From Comamonadaceae bacterium (GTDB lineage: Bacteria; Pseudomonadota; Gammaproteobacteria; Burkholderiales; Burkholderiaceae_C), in the NCBI GenBank assembly GCA_027484105.1, contig JAIXUG010000004.1, forward strand, positions 62,001 through 126,000: a stretch of DNA of 64,000 bases. The letters run 5' to 3'. Positions 38,234 to 47,534 of this stretch are shown in pieces. The position numbers and the translations under genes were made by a program. Position 1 is the first letter of the stretch. Each line of letters starts with the position of its first letter. The notes under the pieces are model-generated. The model saw only the letters and a list, made by a program, of their open reading frames with translations. It ran no database searches and was not told the origin of the DNA.

Positions 38234-38249
38234 TGATAATGGTTTATCA
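38234..38249. promoter_or_regulatory. Probable Zur/Fur-family operator
   Basis: A perfect inverted repeat TGATAA-TGGT-TTATCA in the 86-base gap between the divergent barrel-znuAB operon and the Fur-family gene. AT-rich palindromes of this type are bound by Zur and Fur. Its position suits joint control of both transcripts. Confidence 0.55.
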
Positions 38250-38286
38250 GTAGCAAAGACGAATTTTTTTGCAGTAAGCTCCCGGC

Positions 38287-38658
38287 GTGGAAAGATCAAC
38301 CCGTCAACGAACCGCGATTGCGCAAGCCCTGGCCGCTGTGGGGCAGCCGCTGCTGCCGCAAGAACTGTTGCTGGAAGCCCAGAAAACTGTGCCCAGCCTG
38401 AGCTTGGCCACGGTGTACCGCAACCTCAAGGGCTTGGTCGAAGACGGTGTGGTGGACGTGGTGGCCTTGCCGGGCGAGGCGACCCGTTATGAATCACACC
38501 GGCACCACCACCACCACCATTTCCATTGCAGCAGTTGTCAAAAGGTGTTTGACATTGACGCCTGCCCTGGCGATTTGGGTCATTTGTTGCCCAAAGGCTA
38601 TGTCTTGGCCTCCCACGAGCTGACCTTTTACGGCCGCTGCGCGGGTTGCGCGGCTTGA
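38287..38658 (+). CDS. zur: Fur-family transcriptional regulator, probably Zur
   Basis: A 123-residue metal-dependent repressor. The winged helix contains LLLEAQKTVPSLSLATVYRNLKG; the dimerisation domain has RYESHRHHHHHHFHC, two CxxC pairs (CSSC and CAGC) for structural zinc, and a His/Asp/Glu set for the sensing site. A natural run of six histidines follows SHR. It is short compared with Fur (about 150). Divergence from zinc uptake genes makes Zur the best name (inference from context). Start is GTG with a poor ribosome-binding site. Confidence 0.82.
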   Translation: MERSTRQRTAIAQALAAVGQPLLPQELLLEAQKTVPSLSLATVYRNLKGLVEDGVVDVVALPGEATRYESHRHHHHHHFHCSSCQKVFDIDACPGDLGHLLPKGYVLASHELTFYGRCAGCAA

Positions 38659-38671
38659 CCGCTGATGCTGA

Positions 38672-39991
38672 TCAAGGGCGCAGCAAAGCGTCCAGATTTT
38701 TCAGATCGTCCACTTTGAGCACGCCGGCCGCTTGGCGCAGACGCAGCTGACCCACCAGCACATCGTGCCGGGCTTTGGCCAGATCACGCTTGGTCTGGAA
38801 CAGCTGACTTTGGCTGTTGAGCACATCGATGTTGATGCGCACCCCCACCTGATAACCCAGTTTGTTGGCATCCAAAGCGCTTTGGCTGGAGGCTTCGGCC
38901 GCTTGCAAAGCCTTGATTTGGCTCAGGCCGGATTCCACCCCAAAAAATGCCGTACGCGTGGACTGGGCCACATTGCGCTGGGCGGCTTCAAGGTCGTTGC
39001 GTGCTTTTTCTTCCAGGGCCACGGTTTCGCGGATGCGGTTTTGGCTGGCTTGTCCGCTGTACAGCGGCATGTTGAAGGCCAAGCCGATCGTGGCCGTGTT
39101 GTTGTTGACTTGCACCTGCGAGCCATTTTGGAACCGGGCCATGCCATAACTGGCGTTGAGGTCCAAGGTGGGTTTGACGGCCGCTTGGGCTTTTTCGATT
39201 TCCAAGCGGGCCACCTCCAGGGCGATTTGGGCCGCAGTGAGGTTGCTGCTGTGTTGGCTCGATTGGGCGATCCAGGACTGTACCGTGCCAGTTTGCAGTC
39301 GATCGATGTTGGCGGCCATCATCAGGGCTTGTGGTTTGACTTGGGGTTGACCTACGGTGTCGGCCAGGATGCCTTGTTTGACGCGCAAATCATTTTCAGC
39401 GGCGATTTCTTGCGCGGTCACCAGGTCAAATCGGGCCTGAGCTTCGCGGGTGTCGGTGATGGTCGAGGTGCCCACCTCGAAATTGCGTTTGGCTGCGGCC
39501 AGCTGTTCTGACACCGCCGATTTTTGGGCCTTCACAAAGTTCAGGCTTTCTTGGGCTGTCAAGACGTCAAAGTAAGCCTGGCTCAAGCGCACGATCAGGT
39601 CTTGCTCGGCGATCTTGAGTTGGGCTTCTCCCAGAGCCACTTGTTTCATGCCTTGCTCGTAGCTGGCTTTGTTGCCGGGGCGGTACAAGGGCTGGCTGCC
39701 GCTGAAAGTCATGTTGCGAGATCCCGTTTGTCGGGTGAGGGTCGGGAGCTCGACGTTGCTTTCAGACACATTGGCGCCCCAATTGGCCGTGGGCCGCAGG
39801 AAGGCTTTGGCCTGTTCGGCGCGGGCCAGGCTGGCATCGAACTGCGAACGGGCCGATTTGTAGGTGGCGTCGTGGGCTTTGGCCGCCTCGAACAGTTGGG
39901 ACAAGCTTTGAGCCGAGGCAGGGCCCGAGAAGGCGGCCATCAAGGCCAAGGTCAGGGGCAGGGTGCGCAGTGTCATGGCGTTCTTCTTCAT
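38672..39991 (-). CDS. tolC: TolC family outer-membrane efflux channel
   Basis: A 439-residue outer-membrane factor. A signal peptide ending SAQ is followed by two structural repeats of long helices and strands: LSQLFEAAKAHDATYKSAR begins repeat one, and LEIEKAQAAVKPTLDLNASY begins the second half. It would serve the RND pump encoded 2.5 kb upstream on the same strand and perhaps the ABC exporter at 22-26 kb. Start ATG 39991; a TTG one codon earlier is in frame. It follows the rhodanese gene by 54 bases. Confidence 0.93.
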   Translation of the reverse strand: MKKNAMTLRTLPLTLALMAAFSGPASAQSLSQLFEAAKAHDATYKSARSQFDASLARAEQAKAFLRPTANWGANVSESNVELPTLTRQTGSRNMTFSGSQPLYRPGNKASYEQGMKQVALGEAQLKIAEQDLIVRLSQAYFDVLTAQESLNFVKAQKSAVSEQLAAAKRNFEVGTSTITDTREAQARFDLVTAQEIAAENDLRVKQGILADTVGQPQVKPQALMMAANIDRLQTGTVQSWIAQSSQHSSNLTAAQIALEVARLEIEKAQAAVKPTLDLNASYGMARFQNGSQVQVNNNTATIGLAFNMPLYSGQASQNRIRETVALEEKARNDLEAAQRNVAQSTRTAFFGVESGLSQIKALQAAEASSQSALDANKLGYQVGVRINIDVLNSQSQLFQTKRDLAKARHDVLVGQLRLRQAAGVLKVDDLKNLDALLRP

Positions 39992-40045
39992 CAAAGACGG
40001 CCCATCAAGGGTCGGGAGTGAGCCGTTGGGCGGCCCACAGTGGGC

Positions 40046-40381
40046 TCAGTAAACCGGGATGCGGGGATCGACTTGTGCCGACCATGCATGGATGCCGCCG
40101 GCCACATTCACGACCTGAAAGCCGTGTTGTTGCAAGAAGCTGGCCACCTGCATGCTGCGTCCACCATGGTGGCACAGACAAGCGATGGGGCGTGATTTGT
40201 CAAGTTCTTCCAGGCGTGCCGGGATGGACTGCATGGGCATGTGCACCAGGTCCAGACCCTCTGGACTGGCACTGGCAGTCTGGACTTCCCAAGCCTCACG
40301 CACATCGAGCAAGACGGGGCGTTGGGCTTGTTGGCTGGCCCATTCGGCAATTTGGGCGGGGTAGAGCTGTTCCATGACCAT
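40046..40381 (-). CDS. Rhodanese-like sulfurtransferase
   Basis: A 111-residue single-domain rhodanese. PVLLDVREAWEV forms the first signature and the active loop is CHHGGRSM with the catalytic cysteine in IACLCHHGG; NVAGGIHAW is the C-terminal signature. It may transfer sulfur in thiosulfate or persulfide metabolism. The start overlaps the pcm end (TGAGATG); ATG 40375 is an alternative. The pcm-rhodanese-tolC order is conserved in Burkholderiales. Confidence 0.9.
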   Translation of the reverse strand: MVMEQLYPAQIAEWASQQAQRPVLLDVREAWEVQTASASPEGLDLVHMPMQSIPARLEELDKSRPIACLCHHGGRSMQVASFLQQHGFQVVNVAGGIHAWSAQVDPRIPVY

Positions 40382-40382
40382 C

Positions 40383-41042
40383 TCAAAATTGAAAGCGTGA
40401 GGGCTCGGGAAAGCCAGACAGGCGGGGCGCGGTGCAGTCCCAAGGCTCGGTGGTGGTCCAGCTGTTGTCACCGCTGCGGGTGATCAAGGTGGCACGCATC
40501 ATGGGGTCATCGCCCACAATGGCCACCAGGCGGCCGCCCACACTCAATTGCTGCAGCAAGACGGCTGGCACTTCGGCCACCGAGCCGCTGAGCAAAATCA
40601 CATCGAAAGGGCCGTCTGCGGCGGCGCCTTGGCTGCCATCGGCCTGGCGCACCGTGACGTTGTGCACACCGGCTTTTTGCAAGTTGGCCCGGGCTTGTGC
40701 GGCCAATGCCGCATCGGTCTCGAGGCTCAGCACGCTGGCGCCCTGGTGGCCCAACAGCGCGGCCATGAAGCCCGAGCCGGTTCCGATGTCCAGCACCTTG
40801 TCCGTTTTTTGGACGGCCAGGTCTTGCAACATGCGCGCTTGAACGCGTGGGGCCAGCATGACCTGGTTGGGCGCGGCGCCCAGGGGGATCTCCATGTCCA
40901 CAAAGGCCAGTGCTTTGTGGGCCAGTGGGACGAAGTCTTCGCGGCGCACCACCGACAGCAATTCCAAAACTTTGGGGTCCAGCACTTCCCAGGGACGGAT
41001 TTGCTGTTCGATCATGTTGAAGCGGGCCTGATTGAGATCCAT
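40383..41042 (-). CDS. pcm: Protein-L-isoaspartate O-methyltransferase
   Basis: SAM-dependent methylation of damaged isoaspartyl residues as a first repair step. The 219 residues contain IEQQIRPWEVLD, VMLAPRVQARMLQDL and the SAM-binding motif VLDIGTGSGFMAALLG, followed by VLSLETDAAL. Some key isoaspartate-site residues of the canonical enzyme are hard to place, and betaproteobacterial copies next to tolC are often annotated only as Pcm-like. ATG 41042 has CGGAG upstream; the frame begins six codons earlier. Confidence 0.82.
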   Translation of the reverse strand: MDLNQARFNMIEQQIRPWEVLDPKVLELLSVVRREDFVPLAHKALAFVDMEIPLGAAPNQVMLAPRVQARMLQDLAVQKTDKVLDIGTGSGFMAALLGHQGASVLSLETDAALAAQARANLQKAGVHNVTVRQADGSQGAAADGPFDVILLSGSVAEVPAVLLQQLSVGGRLVAIVGDDPMMRATLITRSGDNSWTTTEPWDCTAPRLSGFPEPSRFQF

Positions 41043-41083
41043 GGGGGGTACTCCGGTCATTCGGGTTCAAATAAACAAAGATT

Positions 41084-44000
41084 TTAAGGGGCCGGGCTGG
41101 CGGTGGCCTGACGGGGGTCAAAGCCGGCCTTGCGGCGCAGCCATTGGGCCAGGTCGTCCATGTAGCAGTACATCACGGGCACCACCACCAGTGTCAGCAG
41201 CGAAGAGGTGATCACACCCCCAATGACCGCCTGACCCATGGGGGCGCGTTGCTCGGAGCCTTCGGTCAATGCAAAAGCCAGTGGCACCATGCCAAAAATC
41301 ATGGCCAGTGTGGTCATCAAAATAGGGCGCAAGCGCACTTTGGCCGCCAGCAGCAGGGCTTCGTGGCGCGCCAGGCCCGGGATGCGCTGGCCGTGCGGAT
41401 CGGTTTGGTCTTCGCGGGAGCGGATGGCAAAGTCCACCAACAAGATGGCGTTCTTGGTCACCAGGCCCATCAGTATGATCACGCCAATGATGGAGAACAT
41501 CGACAGGGTCGAGCCAAACAACATCAGCGCCAACACCACGCCGATCAGGGTCAGGGGCAGCGAGGTCATCAGCGCCAAGGGCTGGAAAAAGCTCTTGAAC
41601 TGGCTGGCCAAAATCATGTAGATGAAAATCACCGCCATGGCCAGCGCCGACAAGGCGTAGCCAAAGGACTCGGCCATGTTCTTGGTGGAACCGCCAAATG
41701 CATAGCGGTATCCGGGCGGCAGGGCGATGCTGTCCATGGCCCGCCGGATGTCGGCCGAGACTTCGCCCGCTGCGCGCCCGAACACGTTGGCATTGAAGGC
41801 CACCTCACGCATCAAGTCGCGCCGGTTGATCTGGTTGGAGCCGGTGGTTTCGCTGACTTGGGCCACCTGCCCCAGGCGCACCACACGCGGGCTGCCGTCG
41901 GCCGCAGTGCCCACCACCAGGGGCAGGCGTTCCAGGTCTTGTGGGCTGTTGCGTGCCAGGGGGTTCAGGCGCACGTTCACGTCATAGGTCTGGTCGTCCG
42001 GGGCGCGCCAATTGCCCACGGTCTGGCCAGCCACCAGGGTGCGCAGGGGCCCCGCCAGTTGCGCCGTGCCCAAGCCCAGGTCAGAGGCGGCGTCGCGCTT
42101 GACTTGAACGCCGATGACGGGCTTGTTGGGCTTGACGCTCGAATCCAGGTCCACCAGTCCGGGGATGTCCCGGATCTTGTCCAGTGCCAGCACGGCCAGG
42201 CGTTCGAGCTCTTTTTGGTCAGGGCCTTGCAATGAAAACTCGATTTGCTTGTTGCCCCCCACCGCATCGAGCAAGCCTGCGTGCGTGACGGCGATGCCCG
42301 GCACCTGTTTGAGGCGTTCACGCAGCACGGCCGACATTTGGTCGGCGTTGCGGCTGCGGTCTTTGCGGGGCACCAGCCGGATGTACAGGTTGACGTTGTT
42401 CTTGCCCTGAGCGCTGGCGGTGTTGAGGGTGCTGACGGTGTAGAGCACTTCCGGGAAGTCGCGCAAGATGGCTTCGACTTGCCGCGCTTTGGCTTCGGTG
42501 GCTTCCAGCGAAGTGCCCACCGGGGTCTCAAACTTGACCGAGGTTTCGGAAAAATCGGCTTTGGGCACGAACTCGGTGCCCAACAGCCGGATCATGAACA
42601 GACTGGCCATGAAAATGCCCAGAGCCAGCAAGAGGGTGGATTTTTTGTGAAACAGTGCCCAGCGCAAGATGCCCTGGTAAGCGTCGGCCAGGCGGTCGGT
42701 GCCTCGGTCAAACCAGCCGGTCACGCGGCCAATGGTTTTGTCGTACCCGCTCACGGGTGCGCGGTGTTGGCCGTGCGCTGCGATGGCCGGGTCGTGCCAG
42801 ATGCTCGACAACATCGGGTCCAGCGTGAAGCTGACGAACATCGAAATCAGCACCGCCGCCACGATGGTGATGCCGAACTCGTGGAAGAACTTGCCGATGA
42901 TGCCTTCCATGAAACCAACCGGCAAAAACACCGCGACGATCGACAAGGTGGTGGCCAGCACGGCCAGGCCGATCTCGCGTGTGCCGTCCATCGACGCGTC
43001 AAAGGCGTTCTTGCCCATTTGCACGTGGCGCACGATGTTCTCCCGCACCACAATCGCGTCGTCGATCAGCAAGCCCACGCACAGGCTCAGCGCCATCAGC
43101 GTGATCATGTTGATGGTGAAGCCGAACATCTGCATGAACATGAAGGTGCCGATGATGGAGATCGGCAATGTCAGCCCGGTGATGACGGTCGAGCGCCAGG
43201 AGTTGAGGAACAGGAAAACGATCAGCACCGTGAGGATGGCGCCTTCGATCAGGGTCTGACGCACGTTGTTGACCGATACGCGGATGGGGCGCGAGTTGTC
43301 GGTGACAGGTTCCAGCCGCACACCTGCGGGCAGTTGGCTTTTGAGTTCGGCCACCGCTTTGATGAGGCCGTCGACCACCTGGATGGTGTTTTCGTCCTGC
43401 GACTTTTGCACCGACATCAACAAAGTGCGTTGACCGTTGTACAGCGCCAGGTTGTCCAGCTCTTGTGCGCCGTCTTGCACCTTGGCCACTTGCGACAAGC
43501 GGATGGGGGTGCCGTTTTTGCGCGCAACGATGATTTGCCCAAAGTCCTCGGGGCGCTGCATGCGTGAGCTGATTTGCACCATGCGCTCTTGTGAAAGGGA
43601 GCGGATGGCCCCGACGGGCAAGTCCTGGTTTTCGCCACGCACCGCGGCCACCACCTGTTCGGCGGTGATGCCCAGCGCCTCCATGGCTTCGGGCTGCAGG
43701 TACAGGTTGATCTCGCGCTTGCTGCCGCCCACCAGCGTGACCGCGCCCACGCCCCGCACGTTTTCAAGGCGTTTTTTGAGCACCTGCTCTGACCAGTTGG
43801 TCAGCTCCACCGCGTTGAGCTTGTTCCCCTCGGGGATCACCGCCAGCGACCACACCGCCCGGCTGGCCGGGTCAAAACGCAAGACGCGCGGCTCTTTGAC
43901 CTCGGTGCGCAGCAAGGGGCGCAGCGCAGCGACTTTTTCGCGCACATCTTCGGCGGCTTTGCGACCATCGATGTGCAACTGGAACTCGACAATCACCAAT

Positions 44001-44266
44001 GACTGGTTTTCGTAGCTGCGCGAGGTCAGGGCGCTGATGCCGGCGATCGAGTTGACGCCTTCCTCGATTTTTTTGGAGACTTCGCTTTCCACGATTTCGG
44101 GCGATGCACCGGGGTATTCGGTGCTGATCACCACCACCGGGAAATCGATGTTGGGGAATTGGTCCACTTTGAGGCGCTGGAACGAAAACAAGCCCAGCAC
44201 CACCAGGGCCAGCATGACCATGGTGGCAAAAACCGGGTTGTGCAAACTGACGCGGGTGAACCACAT
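41084..44266 (-). CDS. RND efflux permease (HAE1/AcrB-MdtB-like)
   Basis: A 1060-residue proton-driven pump. The N-terminal helix (HNPVFATMVMLALVVLGLF), two large periplasmic loops and two groups of transmembrane helices are seen. TM4 carries LCVGLLIDDAIVVRENIVRH, with the paired aspartates of the proton relay; GVVL and GLVTKNAILLVDFA lie in TM11/12. GYPGAS-like TEYPGASPEIVESEV follows the first strand. It exports drugs, solvents or metabolites; substrate unknown. It sits 13 bases after its adaptor gene. Confidence 0.93.
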   Translation of the reverse strand: MWFTRVSLHNPVFATMVMLALVVLGLFSFQRLKVDQFPNIDFPVVVISTEYPGASPEIVESEVSKKIEEGVNSIAGISALTSRSYENQSLVIVEFQLHIDGRKAAEDVREKVAALRPLLRTEVKEPRVLRFDPASRAVWSLAVIPEGNKLNAVELTNWSEQVLKKRLENVRGVGAVTLVGGSKREINLYLQPEAMEALGITAEQVVAAVRGENQDLPVGAIRSLSQERMVQISSRMQRPEDFGQIIVARKNGTPIRLSQVAKVQDGAQELDNLALYNGQRTLLMSVQKSQDENTIQVVDGLIKAVAELKSQLPAGVRLEPVTDNSRPIRVSVNNVRQTLIEGAILTVLIVFLFLNSWRSTVITGLTLPISIIGTFMFMQMFGFTINMITLMALSLCVGLLIDDAIVVRENIVRHVQMGKNAFDASMDGTREIGLAVLATTLSIVAVFLPVGFMEGIIGKFFHEFGITIVAAVLISMFVSFTLDPMLSSIWHDPAIAAHGQHRAPVSGYDKTIGRVTGWFDRGTDRLADAYQGILRWALFHKKSTLLLALGIFMASLFMIRLLGTEFVPKADFSETSVKFETPVGTSLEATEAKARQVEAILRDFPEVLYTVSTLNTASAQGKNNVNLYIRLVPRKDRSRNADQMSAVLRERLKQVPGIAVTHAGLLDAVGGNKQIEFSLQGPDQKELERLAVLALDKIRDIPGLVDLDSSVKPNKPVIGVQVKRDAASDLGLGTAQLAGPLRTLVAGQTVGNWRAPDDQTYDVNVRLNPLARNSPQDLERLPLVVGTAADGSPRVVRLGQVAQVSETTGSNQINRRDLMREVAFNANVFGRAAGEVSADIRRAMDSIALPPGYRYAFGGSTKNMAESFGYALSALAMAVIFIYMILASQFKSFFQPLALMTSLPLTLIGVVLALMLFGSTLSMFSIIGVIILMGLVTKNAILLVDFAIRSREDQTDPHGQRIPGLARHEALLLAAKVRLRPILMTTLAMIFGMVPLAFALTEGSEQRAPMGQAVIGGVITSSLLTLVVVPVMYCYMDDLAQWLRRKAGFDPRQATASPAP

Positions 44267-44279
44267 GCTGTTGGCCTCT

Positions 44280-45410
44280 TTATTGGGCTGCGTTGGCCGG
44301 GGTCGTGAATTTCACCCGCACACCTTCGCGCACGGCCCCCACGCTGGCGGCCAGCACTTGGGCGCCTTCGGTCAGACCGGTCACAGCCAGCCAAGTCTGT
44401 TGCTCGCTTTCGCTGCGCGCACCGGGCTGCACCGTCACATGCCGTACCACACCGTCTTGCACCACCTGCACATAGGGTTGCGGTTTGTCGGTGCGCACAC
44501 TGGTGATCGGCAAGGCCAGCAGCTGCAGGCTTTGGGTGCCCAGGCTGCCTTGGGCAAACAGGCCTTGGCGCAGGCCTTCGCCACCCGCCACACCCAAATA
44601 GACCACCACACTGCGACTGCCCGCCTGGGCGCTGGGGTTGATGCGAAGCACCTTGGCGGGCACGGGCTGCGCCTGGCCTTCGATGTTCAGTTGCGCCGTC
44701 ATGCCCACGCGGACCTGGGCCGCATCGCTGGCGGGCAGAGCAGCTTCGAGTTCCAGTTGCGACAGATCGATCACCTCGACAACGCGCGCCTCAACGGCCA
44801 CGCGCTCGCCTGCTTGGGCCAGGCGCTGAGAGACCACGCCGGACAAGGGCGAACGCAAGGTGGCGTCGTCCAGAGATTTGCGTGCCATATCCAGTGCCGC
44901 CAGGGCCGCCATGTGGGTGGCTTTGGCCCCGTTCAAGCTGGCTTGCGAGCTGATCAGGGCGGTCTGCGAGATGAAGCCCTGGTTCACCAAGGCCTGGTTG
45001 TTGTCAAACTGGCGCTGGGCAATGTCCACCTGGGCGCGAGCTGCATCGGCTTGCTGCTGCGCTTGGCGCACGCGGGCCTGAAACTCGGTCGGCTCCACCC
45101 GAGCCACGACCTGCCCCGCTTGCACACGGTCGCCTTCGCGTACCGTCAAATCCATCAATTCGCCCGCCACACGGGCTTTGATGAAGGCACTCTGACTGGC
45201 CTTGAGCGCACCCGAGACAGGCATGCCCAGCGTCAAGGTGCGTGTCTGGGCGGTGAAGACATCGCCCGCGGCCAGCTCGATCGTGGGCACGCTCGGTGCG
45301 GCCGGTGGGCTGGGTGGCGCTTTGGCGCGTTGGCTGGACCAACGGGCGCCTGCAGCCAGCAACACGGTCACGGCCACAGCGGACAAAATCCAGAGGGTGC
45401 TTTTTTTCAT
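44280..45410 (-). CDS. RND efflux periplasmic adaptor (MFP)
   Basis: A 376-residue membrane fusion protein. An N-terminal anchor or signal (TLWILSAVAVTVLLAAGA) is followed by the lipoyl half VSGALKASQSAFIKARVAGE, a coiled-coil hairpin rich in Gln/Ala (about 115-185), LRSPLSGVVSQRLAQAGERV, and beta-barrel and membrane-proximal domains. It couples the RND permease to a TolC-like channel. Its start overlaps the TetR stop (ATGA). A longer frame upstream is the shadow of the tetR gene. Confidence 0.93.
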   Translation of the reverse strand: MKKSTLWILSAVAVTVLLAAGARWSSQRAKAPPSPPAAPSVPTIELAAGDVFTAQTRTLTLGMPVSGALKASQSAFIKARVAGELMDLTVREGDRVQAGQVVARVEPTEFQARVRQAQQQADAARAQVDIAQRQFDNNQALVNQGFISQTALISSQASLNGAKATHMAALAALDMARKSLDDATLRSPLSGVVSQRLAQAGERVAVEARVVEVIDLSQLELEAALPASDAAQVRVGMTAQLNIEGQAQPVPAKVLRINPSAQAGSRSVVVYLGVAGGEGLRQGLFAQGSLGTQSLQLLALPITSVRTDKPQPYVQVVQDGVVRHVTVQPGARSESEQQTWLAVTGLTEGAQVLAASVGAVREGVRVKFTTPANAAQ

Positions 45411-46060
45411 GGGGACTCGGCAATGGACAAACCACGCACCAGCAATTGGGCGTGTTGTGAAATGAAGGCTTCGGGATCGATGCGTTCCTGGCTGGGGCAG
45501 CAGGGGCCCATGGAGTGCTTCCACATCACCAGAAACAGCAGCGGGGCCATGATCGAATGCACCGCCAGCTCCAGCGCCACCGGGCGAAACTCGCCTTGGT
45601 CGATGCCGCGCTGCAAAGCGTTGCGCACCAGATCGTGGCCAGGCTCGATGACTTCGGTGCGGTAAAACTGCGCGAGTTCGGGAAAATTGCTGGCCTCGCT
45701 CATCACCAGCTTTGAAATGCCGGAGGCCTTGGTCGCACCATAGCGCAGCCACCACTGCAACATCATCCACTCGATCAAGGCCGCGCTGCTGCCCTGAAAC
45801 TGCGCCACTTCAGCCGCGCCTTGCGCCACCGTCTCCACGATGTTGTCGCGCACCACCGCCTTGAACAGGTCTTCCTTGCTGGGGAAGTACAAAAACAGCG
45901 TGCCTTTGGAGACGCCAGCCCGCAAGGCGACCTCTTCGACGCGGGTGGCGGCATAGCCTTTTTCGACAAACAAGTCCAAAGCCGCTTCGAGCAACTCACC
46001 CGGGCGGTCTTGCTTGCGGCGCTCGCGTTTGTGGGGGGCAGCGGTGTCGAGGGGGTTCAC
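45407..46060 (-). CDS. TetR/AcrR-family repressor of the RND pump
   Basis: A 217-residue regulator. The N-terminal helix-turn-helix reads ALDLFVEKGYAATRVEEVAL and AGVSKGTLFLYFPSKEDLF; the C-terminal part is a helical ligand-binding domain. Start is GTG. It is the first gene of the tetR-adaptor-pump operon, coupled to the adaptor by a four-base overlap, so it should regulate its own operon through the adjacent inverted repeat. Confidence 0.92.
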   Translation of the reverse strand: MNPLDTAAPHKRERRKQDRPGELLEAALDLFVEKGYAATRVEEVALRAGVSKGTLFLYFPSKEDLFKAVVRDNIVETVAQGAAEVAQFQGSSAALIEWMMLQWWLRYGATKASGISKLVMSEASNFPELAQFYRTEVIEPGHDLVRNALQRGIDQGEFRPVALELAVHSIMAPLLFLVMWKHSMGPCCPSQERIDPEAFISQHAQLLVRGLSIAESP

Positions 46061-46075
46061 AAGGCTTTATTAATG

Positions 46076-46089
46076 ACTGACTGGTTAGT
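46076..46089. promoter_or_regulatory. Candidate TetR operator
   Basis: ACTGA-CTGG-TTAGT, an inverted repeat with one mismatch, 15 bases upstream of the tetR start. Sites of ACTxACxxGTxAGT type are common for AcrR/TetR repressors of efflux pumps. Confidence 0.45.
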
Positions 46090-46154
46090 AATGTAAGCCC
46101 TGACCACAAGCTCGTCAAGGCGGCGGCGCCAAGGTGGGGCGGATCCACAAGCCA

Positions 46155-46180
46155 TGAAAAAAGGGGCCGAAGCCCCTCTT
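46155..46180 (-). terminator. Rho-independent terminator after gcdH
   Basis: AGGGGC/GCCCCT stem closed by a TTCG tetraloop on the minus strand, followed by six Ts, about 20 bases past the gcdH stop. Confidence 0.88.
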
Positions 46181-46199
46181 TGGCGACAACCGACCGATT

Positions 46200-47396
46200 T
46201 CAATAGAAAGCCTGCAAACCGGTTTGGGCCCGGCCCAAAATCAAGGCGTGCACGTCGTGGGTGCCTTCGTAGGTGTTCACGGTTTCCAGGTTGATCATGT
46301 GGCGGATCACGTGGTACTCGTCGTGGATGCCGTTGCCGCCGTGCATGTCGCGGCTCATGCGGGCGATGTCCAGCGCCTTGCCGCAGCTGTTGCGCTTGAT
46401 CATGCTGATCATCTCGGGCACGGCTTTGTCGTCATCCATCAGGCGGCCCACGCGCAGGCAGGCTTGGAGGCCCAAGGTGATTTCGGTTTGCATGTCAGCC
46501 AGCTTCTTCTGGATCAGCTGGTTTTGCGCCAGGGGGCGGCCAAACTGCACGCGGTCCAGGGTGTAATGACGGGCGCGGTGCCAGCAGTCTTCGGCGGCGC
46601 CCAAAGCGCCCCAGGCGATGCCATAGCGGGCCTTGTTCAGGCAGCCAAACGGGCCCTTGAGGCCATTCACGTGGGGCAGCAGGTTTTCGGATGGCACGAA
46701 CACATCGTCCATCACGATCTCGCCGGTGATGCTGGCGCGCAGGCTCATCTTGCCTTCGATCTTGGGGGCCGTCAGGCCCTTCATGCCTTTTTCGAGGATG
46801 AAACCGTGGATGGACTCTTGGCCACCGACGGTGCCGTCTTCGTTTTCCAGTTTGGCCCAGACCACAAACACGTCGGCAATCGGCGAGTTGGTGATCCACA
46901 TCTTGGCGCCCTTCAAGATGAAGCCGCCGTCCACCGGTTTGGCGCGGGTGATCATGCTGGCCGGGTCAGAGCCGTGGTTGGGTTCGGTCAGGCCAAAGCA
47001 GCCCACCCATTCGCCGGTGGCCAGCTTGGGCAGGTATTTCTGGCGCTGGGCCTCAGAGCCGTACTCGTTGATAGGGTGCATGACCAGCGAGCTTTGCACG
47101 CTGATGGCGCTGCGGTAGCCGCTGTCCACGCGCTCGACTTCGCGGGCGATCAGACCATAGGCCACATAGCTCAGGCCCGAGCAGCCGTAGCCTTCGATGG
47201 TGGAGCCCAAAAAGCCCATGGCCCCAGCCTCGTTCATGATCTCGCGGTCAAACTTTTCGTGGCGCGCGGCTTGCAGCACGCGGGTTTGCAGGCGTTCCTG
47301 GCAAAAGGTGTGGGCCGCCTCGACGATGGCGCGTTCGTCGTCCGAGAGTTGCTCGCTGAGCAAAAAGGGGTCATTCCATTGGAAGGTGGGTTTCAT
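46200..47396 (-). CDS. gcdH: Glutaryl-CoA dehydrogenase
   Basis: FAD enzyme oxidising and decarboxylating glutaryl-CoA to crotonyl-CoA in lysine, tryptophan and benzoate breakdown. The 398 residues carry [16 protein letters not shown], which includes the arginine that holds the glutaryl carboxylate and distinguishes this enzyme from other acyl-CoA dehydrogenases. [14 protein letters not shown] is the flavin site and [16 protein letters not shown] carries the catalytic glutamate. It is divergent from a LysR gene that shares its promoter region, and is transcribed alone to a terminator. Confidence 0.95.
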   Translation of the reverse strand: MKPTFQWNDPFLLSEQLSDDERAIVEAAHTFCQERLQTRVLQAARHEKFDREIMNEAGAMGFLGSTIEGYGCSGLSYVAYGLIAREVERVDSGYRSAISVQSSLVMHPINEYGSEAQRQKYLPKLATGEWVGCFGLTEPNHGSDPASMITRAKPVDGGFILKGAKMWITNSPIADVFVVWAKLENEDGTVGGQESIHGFILEKGMKGLTAPKIEGKMSLRASITGEIVMDDVFVPSENLLPHVNGLKGPFGCLNKARYGIAWGALGAAEDCWHRARHYTLDRVQFGRPLAQNQLIQKKLADMQTEITLGLQACLRVGRLMDDDKAVPEMISMIKRNSCGKALDIARMSRDMHGGNGIHDEYHVIRHMINLETVNTYEGTHDVHALILGRAQTGLQAFY

Positions 47397-47511
47397 TCGG
47401 GGTCTCCAGTGTGGGGCGTCTCAATCGGGCGAGTGTGTCATACCCGCACCTGTGTTCGTCGCAGGGGCTGTCGTGTGGGCGATTGTTGTGGCTTCATGAA
47501 TAGTTGTCTAA

Positions 47512-47534
47512 TATTGATTACCGATAGATCAATA
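47512..47534. promoter_or_regulatory. LysR-type operator between gcdH and lysR
   Basis: Perfect seven-base inverted repeat TATTGAT ... ATCAATA around a nine-base centre, with the T-N11-A form of LysR-type sites. It ends 14 bases before the lysR start, suited to autorepression and to activating gcdH. Confidence 0.6.

Noticed and set aside
38660..41060. Regulatory link between rhodanese/pcm and the zinc locus
   Set aside because: pcm-rhodanese-tolC is a conserved housekeeping order; there is no shared site with the zinc genes.
42245..43567. 440-codon frame antisense to the RND permease gene
   Set aside because: Low-complexity His/Gln/Asp-rich translation with no domain, wholly inside a real gene.
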